A stretch of DNA of 62,499 nt, taken from Micavibrio sp. UBA6212 (GTDB lineage: Bacteria; Pseudomonadota; Alphaproteobacteria; Micavibrionales; Micavibrionaceae). Below are positions 8,738 to 16,489 of the stretch, one piece after another. Each line of letters opens with the position of its first letter. The stretch's first letter is position 1. The translations under genes and the position numbers were made by a program. The DNA lies in NCBI GenBank assembly GCA_002421905.1, contig DISK01000007.1:89829-152327 (forward strand). The letters are read 5' to 3'. The notes under the pieces were generated by a model that saw only the letters and a list, made by a program, of their open reading frames with translations, made no database searches and was not told the DNA's origin.

Positions 8738-9248
8738 TATCTTTACTCGCTATATGATAGATATAGTTATAACTGTTGTCTTCTTGCCCATCTCCAAAAA
8801 ATTTACGGGTCAGATTCAGGAATCGAAATCCTGCTCTCATAATGGACGCTCGTGATGCTTCGTTTCCCTCACGATGAGCCACTTGAACTGCGGAAAATCC
8901 TGTTAAGGTTTCGGCGTAACTCAGGCAATGCAGATAACCTTGGCTTGTGAGGCCTCCTCTGCGATGCTCTGGTGTTGTATAATTCATGCCGATCTCGAGT
9001 GTCTTGTCCGGAAGGCTGTCATAACTGAAGATACCGATCACGCCAATAATCTGGTTATCTTCAAAAAATCCGAATATTCGGCTGATCGGATCGGATAATC
9101 TCTTGATCCACTCTTCTTTGGAGCGGGTGCGTGCAGACTCTTCTGATTCCAGAAAGCATTCTGGGTTATTCCGACACATTTCGATTCTTATTTCTTGCAA
9201 AAGTTCCCAATCTTCGGGGTCGAGTCTTTTGATATAATAATTACTCAT
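8730..9248 (-). CDS. GNAT family N-acetyltransferase (third of trio)
   Basis: A 172-aa protein with the GCN5-related acetyltransferase fold. It starts with the beta1-alpha1 segment YYIKRLDPEDWELLQEIR, and the acetyl-CoA loop reads TPEHRRGGLTSQGYLHCL (motif A, about residues 92-109), followed by the C-terminal RAGFRFLNLTRKFF element. The substrate is unknown; proteins of this RimJ-like type acetylate amines on peptides, antibiotics or metabolites. Its start overlaps the end of the upstream GNAT gene by four bases and its end overlaps the MFS gene by eight, so it is translationally coupled on both sides. Confidence 0.88.
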   Translation of the reverse strand: MSNYYIKRLDPEDWELLQEIRIEMCRNNPECFLESEESARTRSKEEWIKRLSDPISRIFGFFEDNQIIGVIGIFSYDSLPDKTLEIGMNYTTPEHRRGGLTSQGYLHCLSYAETLTGFSAVQVAHREGNEASRASIMRAGFRFLNLTRKFFGDGQEDNSYNYIYHIASKDNE

Positions 9249-9814
9249 GTTGTTTCCGATTCAAATATGCGTTCGTATTTAATGACGTCGAGTAGTTCTC
9301 CGGTCAGGTGGCTGGTATGTGATTTTGGCTTTGTTTCAACATAGCTCATACCAAGGCGTTCCATCAGGTTGCGGCTTCTGGTGTTGCCTTCATAAAATTG
9401 TGCTTCGACCCGTTTTGTGCCGATAGTCTGTTGCATAAAGTCATATATTTTATGCATGGCCTCAAAAGCTAGACCTTGCCCTTCATAGCCTTTAGCCAAC
9501 CACCATCCAGTATGAATGGTTTTGAAATCAGGTTCCGAGGCATCAAGACCAGACGCAATGACGAATCTGCCGGTTTGTTTGTCAAAGCCAAAGAGAGGAA
9601 TCATCGTGTTATTCGTTTGGCAGGTTTCAGAAAATTCATCCAGTCCTACGCGGCTTATGCCGTAGTCATTCGACCACGACATCCAGCGGCGCAGAGTTTC
9701 TTCCTGTTCCTCCTTGGCAGTTTGAATTTCGTCTAGATCATCCGGTGTGAATGGCCGGATGATGAGGCGTTCTGACTCCAAGGGTAGGTGTTTTATGATA
9801 TCATTTTTTTTCAT
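9245..9814 (-). CDS. GNAT family N-acetyltransferase, RimJ/RimL-like (second of trio)
   Basis: A 189-aa acetyltransferase. The opening LPLESERLIIRPFTPDDLDEI is the typical RimJ/RimL beginning, and motif A is GYEGQGLAFEAMHKIYDF (about residues 102-119), followed by ARxFYEGNTRSRNLMERLGM, the motif B region. RimJ/RimL relatives acetylate protein N-termini or small amines; the substrate is not shown by the sequence. One base separates it from the upstream GNAT gene and four bases overlap the downstream one, so the three are surely one transcript. Confidence 0.9.
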   Translation of the reverse strand: MKKNDIIKHLPLESERLIIRPFTPDDLDEIQTAKEEQEETLRRWMSWSNDYGISRVGLDEFSETCQTNNTMIPLFGFDKQTGRFVIASGLDASEPDFKTIHTGWWLAKGYEGQGLAFEAMHKIYDFMQQTIGTKRVEAQFYEGNTRSRNLMERLGMSYVETKPKSHTSHLTGELLDVIKYERIFESETT

Positions 9815-9815
9815 T

Positions 9816-10280
9816 TTATATGTTCCTAATCAGCATGGTTGAATTTTTGGCGTTTTCATTTTCAGAAAATCCCATTTGTTTGTAGAGGGTAAGCGCAGCG
9901 TCATTCCAATTTTCTACCCCGATACCAAATCCTTGGGCGTGCAGTTTTTCTCTGGCTTCCCGTTGGATGGATAACAGCAAGGCCTCGCCGATCCGGTTGC
10001 GGCGGAAGGGTTCTGCGACAAACAGATTCTGGATACGGAAACGGTTCTTGCCAGAATGGAATTCATACATCATGAAGCCGCAAACATATCCGGTCAGAAT
10101 ATCTTCCGGTGTTTCGGCAACCAGCAGAATTACAGGCGCGTTTGATCGGCACACCATGTCATCGAATTGTTTGCGGGTAATGCCGTGCTTGTCGCCGTGG
10201 ACTTGGCACAGTCCGGCGATGAGTGGCTCGAGTTGTGACCAGTCCCCGCTTCTGGCGGTGCGGATTTTTATGGTCAACAT
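9816..10280 (-). CDS. GNAT family N-acetyltransferase (first of trio)
   Basis: A 154-aa acetyltransferase with beta1-alpha1 segment IKIRTARSGDWSQLEPLI and acetyl-CoA loop EPFRRNRIGEALLLSIQREA (about residues 91-110), then the Asn/Tyr motif B region ENWNDAALTLYKQMGFSE. The open frame runs upstream to 10448, but the ATG at 10280 is preceded by AAAAGGAGAAG on the minus strand and begins exactly at the GNAT fold, so I start there. It leads the compact acetyltransferase-transporter run. A promoter could lie in 10281-10543, though no clear -35/-10 pair was identified. Confidence 0.88.
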   Translation of the reverse strand: MLTIKIRTARSGDWSQLEPLIAGLCQVHGDKHGITRKQFDDMVCRSNAPVILLVAETPEDILTGYVCGFMMYEFHSGKNRFRIQNLFVAEPFRRNRIGEALLLSIQREAREKLHAQGFGIGVENWNDAALTLYKQMGFSENENAKNSTMLIRNI

Positions 10281-10543
10281 GATGTCTTCTCCTTTTCTTT
10301 TATTCGAAAAGGACTGCCAGATTCGTTTTATTCTCTTTGAGGGAATTTTTGAACTGTCAGCCTTTCCGGTTTTTCGGGCTGACAGTCTTGAAACCTTAGC
10401 CCAATCTGCCTTTATTGCCCACGAAATCCTTATTGACCTGATTCTCAAGTCGATAGGACGCCATCGCTGCGGCCATGGAAATGGTCGCGGTCAGGCTGGG
10501 GGTCCAGCAAATCGGTTGATGGTTCATTTGAGTTGTCATGAGT

Positions 10544-11092
10544 TCATGAAACCACAGGTTCATGTTGTGTTGCAACAGGATTTTTCAATTTTTTTTCATT
10601 TTCTTCCTGAGGGGAAGTTGGAGAGGGGGTTAAAAATTGCTGCAAAGGTTTTATTCTTTGCGGGGAAGAGTGGCCGAAACGGTAATATTCCAAGCCTTGT
10701 ATCGTCTCGATTGCGGCTTCTATAGCTGCGTTCATAAATTCATTTTTTAGTAGCAGAAACGCATCTTCTCTTGATGGATGCAAAGCATCACGGTTATCGG
10801 CTTGGCCTTGATCTGCTTCTTTATCTATTTCCTGTTCCAGCGTGTTGAGGACAGAAAAAGTCATAACGGGGCTGTGAATATCCAGTAGATTGGAATTTTG
10901 TCCTACGCCCCTTTGGGCCTGAATGAAGCCGCAAATCTGACCGTCTTTAGTGCCAATCAGGTTGATGTTGCTTGTAAGGGGTTGACCGATGGATGAAAAA
11001 TTCATCCGGTCAAAGCCGCTATTCCCCATAAATATGGCTTGTAATGCGCCAATATCCCCTCTTGTTGCGGGGCGAAATGCTATATTAAGCAC
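10544..11092 (-). CDS. GNAT-like protein, probably degenerate C-terminus
   Basis: A 182-aa frame beginning with GTG (LNIAFRPATRGDIGALQAIF), which looks like the first strand and helix of a GNAT acetyltransferase; GTKDGQICGFIQAQRG fits the next strands. After that the clear acetyl-CoA loop is missing. The last 30 residues (from SPTSPQEENEKK) are encoded by a C/G-rich repeat-like stretch that resembles the element at 35280-35371, so the natural end may have been replaced. AGGGAAC precedes the start. I regard it as a possibly decayed fourth member of the acetyltransferase group. Confidence 0.5.
   Translation of the reverse strand: MLNIAFRPATRGDIGALQAIFMGNSGFDRMNFSSIGQPLTSNINLIGTKDGQICGFIQAQRGVGQNSNLLDIHSPVMTFSVLNTLEQEIDKEADQGQADNRDALHPSREDAFLLLKNEFMNAAIEAAIETIQGLEYYRFGHSSPQRIKPLQQFLTPSPTSPQEENEKKLKNPVATQHEPVVS
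10592..10634. repeat. Degenerate C/G-rich interspersed repeat
   Basis: The stretch around 10600-10630 (CCTGAGGGGAAG, then GAGAGGGGG) has the composition and layout of the common bacterial repeats built on CCCTC and GAGGG blocks. A cleaner copy with stable hairpins lies at 35280-35371. It forms the C-terminal coding end of the GNAT-like frame, which suggests a late insertion. The relation between the copies is by eye only. Confidence 0.35.
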
Positions 11093-11255
11093 GATGTTCC
11101 CTGTTCTGTTCGTTTTTTTGATCCGACGCAGTTCGAATGCTTTGAATAAGATTGTACTCTTAAAATGTCAGGAAGGGCAGAGGGTAGCCGTGCAGTGCAA
11201 AAACTTTGCACAGTTTAGATTTTTCCGATATAACCCGCCAGATTGAGAGAATAAA

Positions 11256-12599
11256 ATGAGCGAAAAAGCAAAAAAGCTAAAGTCACCTAAAGTCGGGGTT
11301 GTGTCCTTGGGATGCCCCAAGGCTTTGGTTGATTCTGAACGGATCATGACCCAATTGCGATCGGAAGGGTATCAATTTACCGATACGCACAAAAATGCCG
11401 ATGTGGTCATTGTAAATACATGCGGATTTTTGGACTCTGCCAAGGAAGAGTCTCTGGCATCAATCGGTCAGGCGATGAAAGACAATGGTCGCGTCATCGT
11501 GACGGGATGTATGGGGGCAGAGCCGGAGCAAATTACCGCCAAATATCCGAATATTCTGGCGGTTACGGGGCCACACCAATATGAACAGGTGGTTGAAGCT
11601 GTACATGATGCCGTCCCGCCTATGCATGATCCGTTTGTCGATCTGGTGCCTGAAGCAGGATTAAAACTCACACCACGTCATTATGCGTATCTCAAGATTT
11701 CCGAAGGCTGTAATAACCGTTGTACTTTTTGCATTATTCCACATTTGCGCGGTGATCTGGTGTCTCGTCCTATTCATCATGTCTTGTTTGAAGCGGAGAA
11801 GCTGGTCAATGCCGGTGTTAAAGAATTGCTGGTGATTTCTCAGGATACCAGTGCGTATGGCATTGATACCAAATACGCGGAATATCCATGGAAAGGTGCG
11901 CGGCGCAAAACCAAATTCTATGATTTATGTGATGCATTGGGGGATATGGGCGTATGGGTGCGGTTGCACTATGTTTACCCTTACCCACATGTTGATGACG
12001 TGATTCCGTTGATGGCCGATGGAAAAATTCTTCCCTATCTGGATATTCCTTTCCAACATGCTTCCCCTAAGATTTTGAAGGCTATGAAGCGCCCGGGGAA
12101 TCAGGAGAAAACTCTGGAACGGATCAAGGCATGGCGAGATATTTGTCCTGACCTGACTTTGCGGTCGAGCTTTATTGTTGGATTTCCTGGTGAAACCGAA
12201 GATGATTTTGAGGATCTGCTGGAATGGATGACCGAAGCACGACTTGATCGTGCAGGATGTTTCAAGTACGAGAATGTTGAGGGTGCCCCGTCTCGCGAAT
12301 TGGACGGGCATGTCCCAGAAGAAGTTAAACAGGAGCGGTTCGAGCGGTTTATGGAAGTCCAGCGACAGATCTCGGAAGAAAAATCCCAAGCTAAAATCGG
12401 CAAGACTTTGTCAGTAATCATTGACGAGGTTGATGGAGAGGGCGGTGCAGATGGACGCTCTATGGCCGATGCCCCAGAGATTGATGGTAAGGTATTATTG
12501 CGTGATGCTGGAAAAGTTCAACAGGGTGATATTATTCAAGTTGAAATAGAGGATGCTGATGACTATGACCTTTACGGAGTCCCCGCCTGCAAATCTTAG
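11256..12599 (+). CDS. rimO: Ribosomal protein uS12 methylthiotransferase RimO
   Basis: A 447-aa radical SAM methylthiotransferase that modifies an aspartate of ribosomal protein S12. The N-terminal domain carries three cluster-binding cysteines in SLGCPKALVDSE (near 20), NTCGFL (near 56) and GCMGAE (near 85). The radical SAM motif is CNNRCTFC (about 152-159), followed by IIPHLRGD. The C-terminal 70 residues form a TRAM domain (about 375-445). SLGCPKALVDSE and GDLVSRP are characteristic of RimO rather than MiaB. The length is normal. The next gene starts inside its last codons. Confidence 0.97.
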   Translation: MSEKAKKLKSPKVGVVSLGCPKALVDSERIMTQLRSEGYQFTDTHKNADVVIVNTCGFLDSAKEESLASIGQAMKDNGRVIVTGCMGAEPEQITAKYPNILAVTGPHQYEQVVEAVHDAVPPMHDPFVDLVPEAGLKLTPRHYAYLKISEGCNNRCTFCIIPHLRGDLVSRPIHHVLFEAEKLVNAGVKELLVISQDTSAYGIDTKYAEYPWKGARRKTKFYDLCDALGDMGVWVRLHYVYPYPHVDDVIPLMADGKILPYLDIPFQHASPKILKAMKRPGNQEKTLERIKAWRDICPDLTLRSSFIVGFPGETEDDFEDLLEWMTEARLDRAGCFKYENVEGAPSRELDGHVPEEVKQERFERFMEVQRQISEEKSQAKIGKTLSVIIDEVDGEGGADGRSMADAPEIDGKVLLRDAGKVQQGDIIQVEIEDADDYDLYGVPACKS

Positions 12600-13014
12600 A
12601 GATATTATTATTTCCGAGATACGGGATCATTTGACCTTCTTGCGTGAGAATGGCGGGACTGCCGATTATTCCTATGAGAAATTGGCACTATTTCTGAATA
12701 AATCTTTGGGAACGAAGTTTGATAAAGGGGATGCACGCCGTTTTTTGATTGGTGAGAATAAGCTGACAAGACAGAATCCTTTACAAATATCGGAACTTTT
12801 AAGGACTTCCCGATTGGAACGTACACAGGTCGAAAACCAATTAAGCCAGACTTTTCATTCCGTTGTTGTTTGTGTCCCTCTTACCCCTGCTTTGGTAGAG
12901 GTGTTTGCTAAACATGCCGAGTTACTTCTGTTGGTTGATCCAAGATATGTCGATAAAGTTCATGTCGTCATGCAAGAGGCTGGTCACAGCATTCCTAACT
13001 TGGAAAAAAACTAG
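12559..13014 (+). CDS. Hypothetical protein overlapping rimO, 151 aa
   Basis: A soluble protein that I do not recognise. The first 90 residues are helical and charged, and the segment SYEKLALFLNKSLGTKFDKG could be part of a small helical DNA-binding fold, but no helix-turn-helix can be asserted. The second half is more hydrophobic (VVVCVPLTPALVEVFAKHAE). Three in-frame ATGs exist (12553, 12559, 12565); 12559 has AGAGG at a proper distance. It overlaps the end of rimO by 41 bases, which implies translational coupling, and ends four bases into the opposing atp12 gene. Confidence 0.6.
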   Translation: MTMTFTESPPANLRDIIISEIRDHLTFLRENGGTADYSYEKLALFLNKSLGTKFDKGDARRFLIGENKLTRQNPLQISELLRTSRLERTQVENQLSQTFHSVVVCVPLTPALVEVFAKHAELLLLVDPRYVDKVHVVMQEAGHSIPNLEKN

Positions 13015-13718
13015 GGACATAAATCAAGAAAGTGACGGCTGCCAGACAGTTCGTCCCTTACGATCTTTCTACGACGCTCTTGATCTGGACTGATCCCGTA
13101 TGTCTCTGCCAGATAGATTTTATCCTTGATAAGGTCTTCTGCCAGAGTTGCTTCGAATATTTCACTTTCGGTGAAAGCGTTTTCAATAAAGGCGATAGGC
13201 AGCAACACGGATCCGGTTGTCAGTGTTGTTAGATAGAGAACCGAAAACTTCAGTTCATCCAGATTTGAAATATAGTCGCTTATGACTTTGTGTGTTGGTT
13301 GTGGCTGGGTTAAGGCGGCCAGCGCATTGGTGGTCAGAATTTCACATTTCAAGAAATCCCTGAGCCAGTTCAGAATGGGTAACCAATGTTTTTTTTGTTC
13401 TGCGGCGTAAATTTCAGGTTCGTCAGCAAAATAGCAAATCAAATCCGTATCAAGGTAGCCCAAAGCTTCATTCGCGAATTTTTCGCGGTTGGGGCGTATG
13501 CGGTCGATGATGGTCATCATCATTTGTGTGATGGGCATGGTATCTGGCAGAATCATCTCGTTTTGATCTTGCCATTCGGTCTTGATGGCTGTGGCCAATT
13601 TTTCAGTCGGGATAGTTAATTCCGAACGCATAGGCGTGCGAACGATTTTTCCGTCCAGAAGGATTTTCCATTCCGAACTCACATTTTCAATGGAGACATT
13701 CTTGTAAAATCTTTTCAT
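13011..13718 (-). CDS. ATP12-family F1-ATPase assembly chaperone
   Basis: A 235-aa member of the ATP12 family, found in alphaproteobacteria and mitochondria, where it escorts the alpha subunit during assembly of the F1 part of ATP synthase. Recognisable blocks are FYKNVSIE near the start, WKILLDGKIVRTPMRSEL (about 20-37), the conserved AIKTEWQDQ, and PITQMMMTIIDRI (about 66-78), followed by LICYFADEPE. The open frame runs upstream to 13751, but the ATG at 13718 lies two bases after the stop of the preceding gene and begins the family domain. It is the last gene of the minus-strand run. Confidence 0.9.
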   Translation of the reverse strand: MKRFYKNVSIENVSSEWKILLDGKIVRTPMRSELTIPTEKLATAIKTEWQDQNEMILPDTMPITQMMMTIIDRIRPNREKFANEALGYLDTDLICYFADEPEIYAAEQKKHWLPILNWLRDFLKCEILTTNALAALTQPQPTHKVISDYISNLDELKFSVLYLTTLTTGSVLLPIAFIENAFTESEIFEATLAEDLIKDKIYLAETYGISPDQERRRKIVRDELSGSRHFLDLCP

Positions 13719-13720
13719 TT

Positions 13721-14482
13721 TTATAGGCCGTATCGCAGGATGGAGGTGCACAGATTATCAATATCTGTATTTTTCAAATCTGATTCTGAGATTGCCCCAA
13801 AAATATTTCCAGTAAAGGCCTGTATAGAGAAGCGGTTTTTCTCTGGCAGGGTCGTGCAGTTTTTTCCTGCGCGTGAAATTATCATGTCATGTAAAACGGT
13901 ATTATCGGGGGCATCCGGCATAAAGACACCATGGATTTCTGTCTTACCAATTGTGAGGTCAAAATTATTTTCTGAAGTAAACATATAAGAGGGAGGCATG
14001 GAGTTTATCTTTTTCATCGTCACATTGATATTTATGGGGCGGTCGCCATAATGACCGGTTATCTGTAGACGAGCTTTATCTTGTTCAAAGGGTTCTATTT
14101 TGATCGTCGCACTGGTGATAGGTTGATCGAACCAGCCCCCTTTTCCGACAGACAGATTATCGGCACTAAACTGGTTGATTTTCTTTTGCTTGGTGATCAG
14201 GTCGATAAAGTCGAATGACAAGGATATGTGATCTGCATAGATGTCACTTTTTTCTCCATCATAGATGCCACGAAACTCTTTCACTTTGATTGTGAATTGG
14301 GGAAAAATATTAAAAGATTCAAGTTCTCCGAAAGTAACCGTTGCATTCAAAGCTTTACCAAATGCGTCTTCAAGGCCCGCTTTCTGGGCATCCCCTGTGC
14401 CGGACAACATGCTCAGAGCCGCAATCAGTAATGCTATCATAATAATCATTGTGAGAAGAATGCGGAAGATCCATTTTTTCAT
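13721..14482 (-). CDS. AsmA-like membrane-anchored protein
   Basis: A 253-aa protein with a single N-terminal membrane anchor (FRILLTMIIMIALLIAALSML, about residues 6-26) and a periplasmic domain. The beginning of the soluble part, LNATVTFGELESFNIFPQFTIKVKEF, is the typical AsmA/DUF748-like opening in which a beta-rich lipid-binding groove starts after the anchor. At 253 aa it is much shorter than true AsmA proteins, so it is at most a short relative. It lies 20 bases after the rluC-type gene and two before atp12, in the same transcript. The assignment is tentative. Confidence 0.55.
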   Translation of the reverse strand: MKKWIFRILLTMIIMIALLIAALSMLSGTGDAQKAGLEDAFGKALNATVTFGELESFNIFPQFTIKVKEFRGIYDGEKSDIYADHISLSFDFIDLITKQKKINQFSADNLSVGKGGWFDQPITSATIKIEPFEQDKARLQITGHYGDRPININVTMKKINSMPPSYMFTSENNFDLTIGKTEIHGVFMPDAPDNTVLHDMIISRAGKNCTTLPEKNRFSIQAFTGNIFGAISESDLKNTDIDNLCTSILRYGL

Positions 14483-14502
14483 CGTCAGGCCTATTTGAAG
14501 GG

Positions 14503-15516
14503 TCAGAATTTAACAGGTTTCAAATCTTTGGGGATTATATCAGCAAACGGATCGTCATCATAGGAGGCATTAAATCCCAGTTTTTTCCAAGTATCCTGTA
14601 AATCATCAGCCAGAGGTGCGCGAATATCCATGATTTCTCCAGTTCCGGGATGACGAAACATCAGACGTGCTGCATGAAGATGAAGGCGGCCATTCAAGTC
14701 GTATTTATCAATGATTGATCCATTGCAATCATATTTTTCATCGCCAATAATCGGGCACCCAAGAATGTCGGCTGTGTGAATACGAATTTGATGCATACGT
14801 CCTGTGCGTGGCCAGAATGCGATAAAAGCAGCGTCATTATCCGGTGTTCTTTCAATTACGCGGTACATGGTTTTTGATGCTTTACCATTTTCATTATCAA
14901 TGACCATGGCTTCTTTGCGATTACCTTGTGTGCCTTTGATGAGGGCTCCATTAATCTCGCCTTTGTCTTGTGGCGGAGCGGGAGAGACAATTGCCCAGTA
15001 GATCTTCTTGATATCACGGTTGACAAAAATATCCCCCATGTCGCGGGTCATGGCAAGTGATCTGCCACAAACCAGAATGCCCGATGTATCACGGTCAAGG
15101 CGATGGACAAGGCGGGGTTGAACACCTTTCAGATTAATCAGTTCTGCGAGCATTCCATCAATATGACGGGTGATGTTGGGCCCACCCTGAACAGCTAGAC
15201 CAAATGGCTTATTCAGGATTAATAGTTTTCCATCATCGAATAGAGTGATTGATTCCAGAAATTCCTTATCCCCCTTTTGGGCGCGGAAAGTTAGTTTTTC
15301 TGTTTTCTTTTCGGCAGGAGGCAAGCGGACATCTTGCCCTGATTCCAGACGGGTTTCTGCCTTGGCACGTTTTCCATCAACGCGGACTTGTCCGGTACGC
15401 AACATTTTCTGGATGAGAGCGTAGGGCGTTTTTGGCAACTTTTTTTTAAGCCAACGGTCAAGGCGTTGACCATCTGCATCGTCTTCGACCTTTAGATGAG
15501 TGATTTCGTGGTTCAT
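14503..15516 (-). CDS. rluC: RluC/RluD-family pseudouridine synthase
   Basis: A 337-aa large-subunit rRNA pseudouridine synthase. It has an S4 RNA-binding domain (about residues 1-75, with RLDRWLKKKLP and RTGQVRVDGKRAKAET) followed by the catalytic domain with RLVHRLDRDTSGILV, whose central Asp is the nucleophile, and RTGRMHQIRIH near 230. The longer frame to 15543 is not needed: the ATG at 15516 overlaps the crcB stop as ATGA, giving coupling. The exact uridine target (RluC-type 955/2504/2580 in E. coli numbering, or RluD-type) is inferred from family similarity only. Confidence 0.9.
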   Translation of the reverse strand: MNHEITHLKVEDDADGQRLDRWLKKKLPKTPYALIQKMLRTGQVRVDGKRAKAETRLESGQDVRLPPAEKKTEKLTFRAQKGDKEFLESITLFDDGKLLILNKPFGLAVQGGPNITRHIDGMLAELINLKGVQPRLVHRLDRDTSGILVCGRSLAMTRDMGDIFVNRDIKKIYWAIVSPAPPQDKGEINGALIKGTQGNRKEAMVIDNENGKASKTMYRVIERTPDNDAAFIAFWPRTGRMHQIRIHTADILGCPIIGDEKYDCNGSIIDKYDLNGRLHLHAARLMFRHPGTGEIMDIRAPLADDLQDTWKKLGFNASYDDDPFADIIPKDLKPVKF

Positions 15517-15905
15517 AGGGTGGCGACCTGCCGTATTATCCAAAGACCGCCTAATGCAGCACTTAATGAAAGTCCGAACGAGCCCACAACATAAATTATG
15601 CCTTGTAATGTCGCCCCTTTTTCAAACAGCAAAATCGTATCGAGTGAAAAAGATGAAAAAGTTGTGAAACCGCCCAGCAGGCCAATGACCAGAAATAATC
15701 GAAGGTCTTGAGTCCAACTTGCAAAATGGGCAAAGCAGCCTGCCAGAATGCCGATCAAAAGTGATCCCAGAATATTGGCTGTCATCGTCCCAAAGGGGAA
15801 ATTGGGGCCAATCAGCTTGAGGGAAGCCATGTTCAGGCCGTGGCGCATCATGGACCCAACCGCACCTCCCAGACCGACAAGAAAAAAGTGATAGAGTATA
15901 GTCAT
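15513..15905 (-). CDS. crcB: Fluoride channel CrcB/Fluc
   Basis: A 130-aa, four-helix inner-membrane protein of the Fluc family, which exports fluoride passively as a dual-topology dimer. Diagnostic segments are GGAVGSMMRHGLN near the start, FPFGTMTANILGSLLIGIL (conserved Asn), and GLLGGFTTFSSFSLD (the phenylalanine and polar track of the pore). Length is standard. It overlaps both neighbours by four bases (ATGA), so it is expressed together with the P-loop kinase-like gene and the rluC-type gene. No fluoride riboswitch was noticed ahead of the run. Confidence 0.95.
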   Translation of the reverse strand: MTILYHFFLVGLGGAVGSMMRHGLNMASLKLIGPNFPFGTMTANILGSLLIGILAGCFAHFASWTQDLRLFLVIGLLGGFTTFSSFSLDTILLFEKGATLQGIIYVVGSFGLSLSAALGGLWIIRQVATL

Positions 15906-16489
15906 GCTGCCTGTGACCCGAATTTTAAGATGAGTGTTTGTGTTAAATTATAACATGATTTTTCAAAGCTCGACACATCCAATCCATCATTTTGTATTTC
16001 ATAAAAATGCGGGGTAAGATCGCGGTAAGATTTAATCAGGTTTTCTATTTTTTTTGCGCGGTCTTCAAGATATTGCATTGGGGTGTGACGACCTTCGGTA
16101 ATACTGCGCTGATCTACGTGGCGTTTGGCAATCTCTATCGGGGTTTTTATTGAGACCAGAATAAGTGTGTATCCCAAACCACAGGCCCGATTCATAATAT
16201 CAAGATGGGTGGCTGCCGAGCCCCCATTATCAAATAGAAGAGATCTTTTTTCAGCCATTAATTCATTGAGAATTTGATATCCTTGTTCGCGTGCGGGGAG
16301 CTCATATTGTGCAAAAGCGGCGATTTTATCATCCATGGCCTGATATTCCGCCATCGACTGCATGACTTGATCAAACCCCAGAAGTGTTGGCTGGTCTTTC
16401 CCGATCCAGTTGGATTGCAGGATATTTATAAAAGTTGTTTTTCCTGCACCGGGGATTCCCAGCATGTGTAAAAAAATCGGGGAGGTCAT
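15902..16489 (-). CDS. P-loop kinase-like ATPase, 195 aa
   Basis: A soluble NTPase with a clear Walker A loop GIPGAGKTTF (about residues 11-20). A later segment, RSLLFDNGGSAATHLDI, could carry the Walker B aspartate, and LVSIKTPIEIAKRHVDQR resembles the lid and nucleotide contacts of small kinases such as shikimate, adenylylsulfate or zeta-toxin-like enzymes. The substrate is not known. It overlaps rarA upstream (four bases) and crcB downstream (four bases). No antitoxin-like partner lies beside it, which argues against a zeta toxin. Confidence 0.7.
   Translation of the reverse strand: MTSPIFLHMLGIPGAGKTTFINILQSNWIGKDQPTLLGFDQVMQSMAEYQAMDDKIAAFAQYELPAREQGYQILNELMAEKRSLLFDNGGSAATHLDIMNRACGLGYTLILVSIKTPIEIAKRHVDQRSITEGRHTPMQYLEDRAKKIENLIKSYRDLTPHFYEIQNDGLDVSSFEKSCYNLTQTLILKFGSQAA

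Noticed and set aside
15902..16489. Zeta-type toxin
   Set aside because: P-loop is similar, but no antitoxin gene is adjacent and it is embedded in a housekeeping run.
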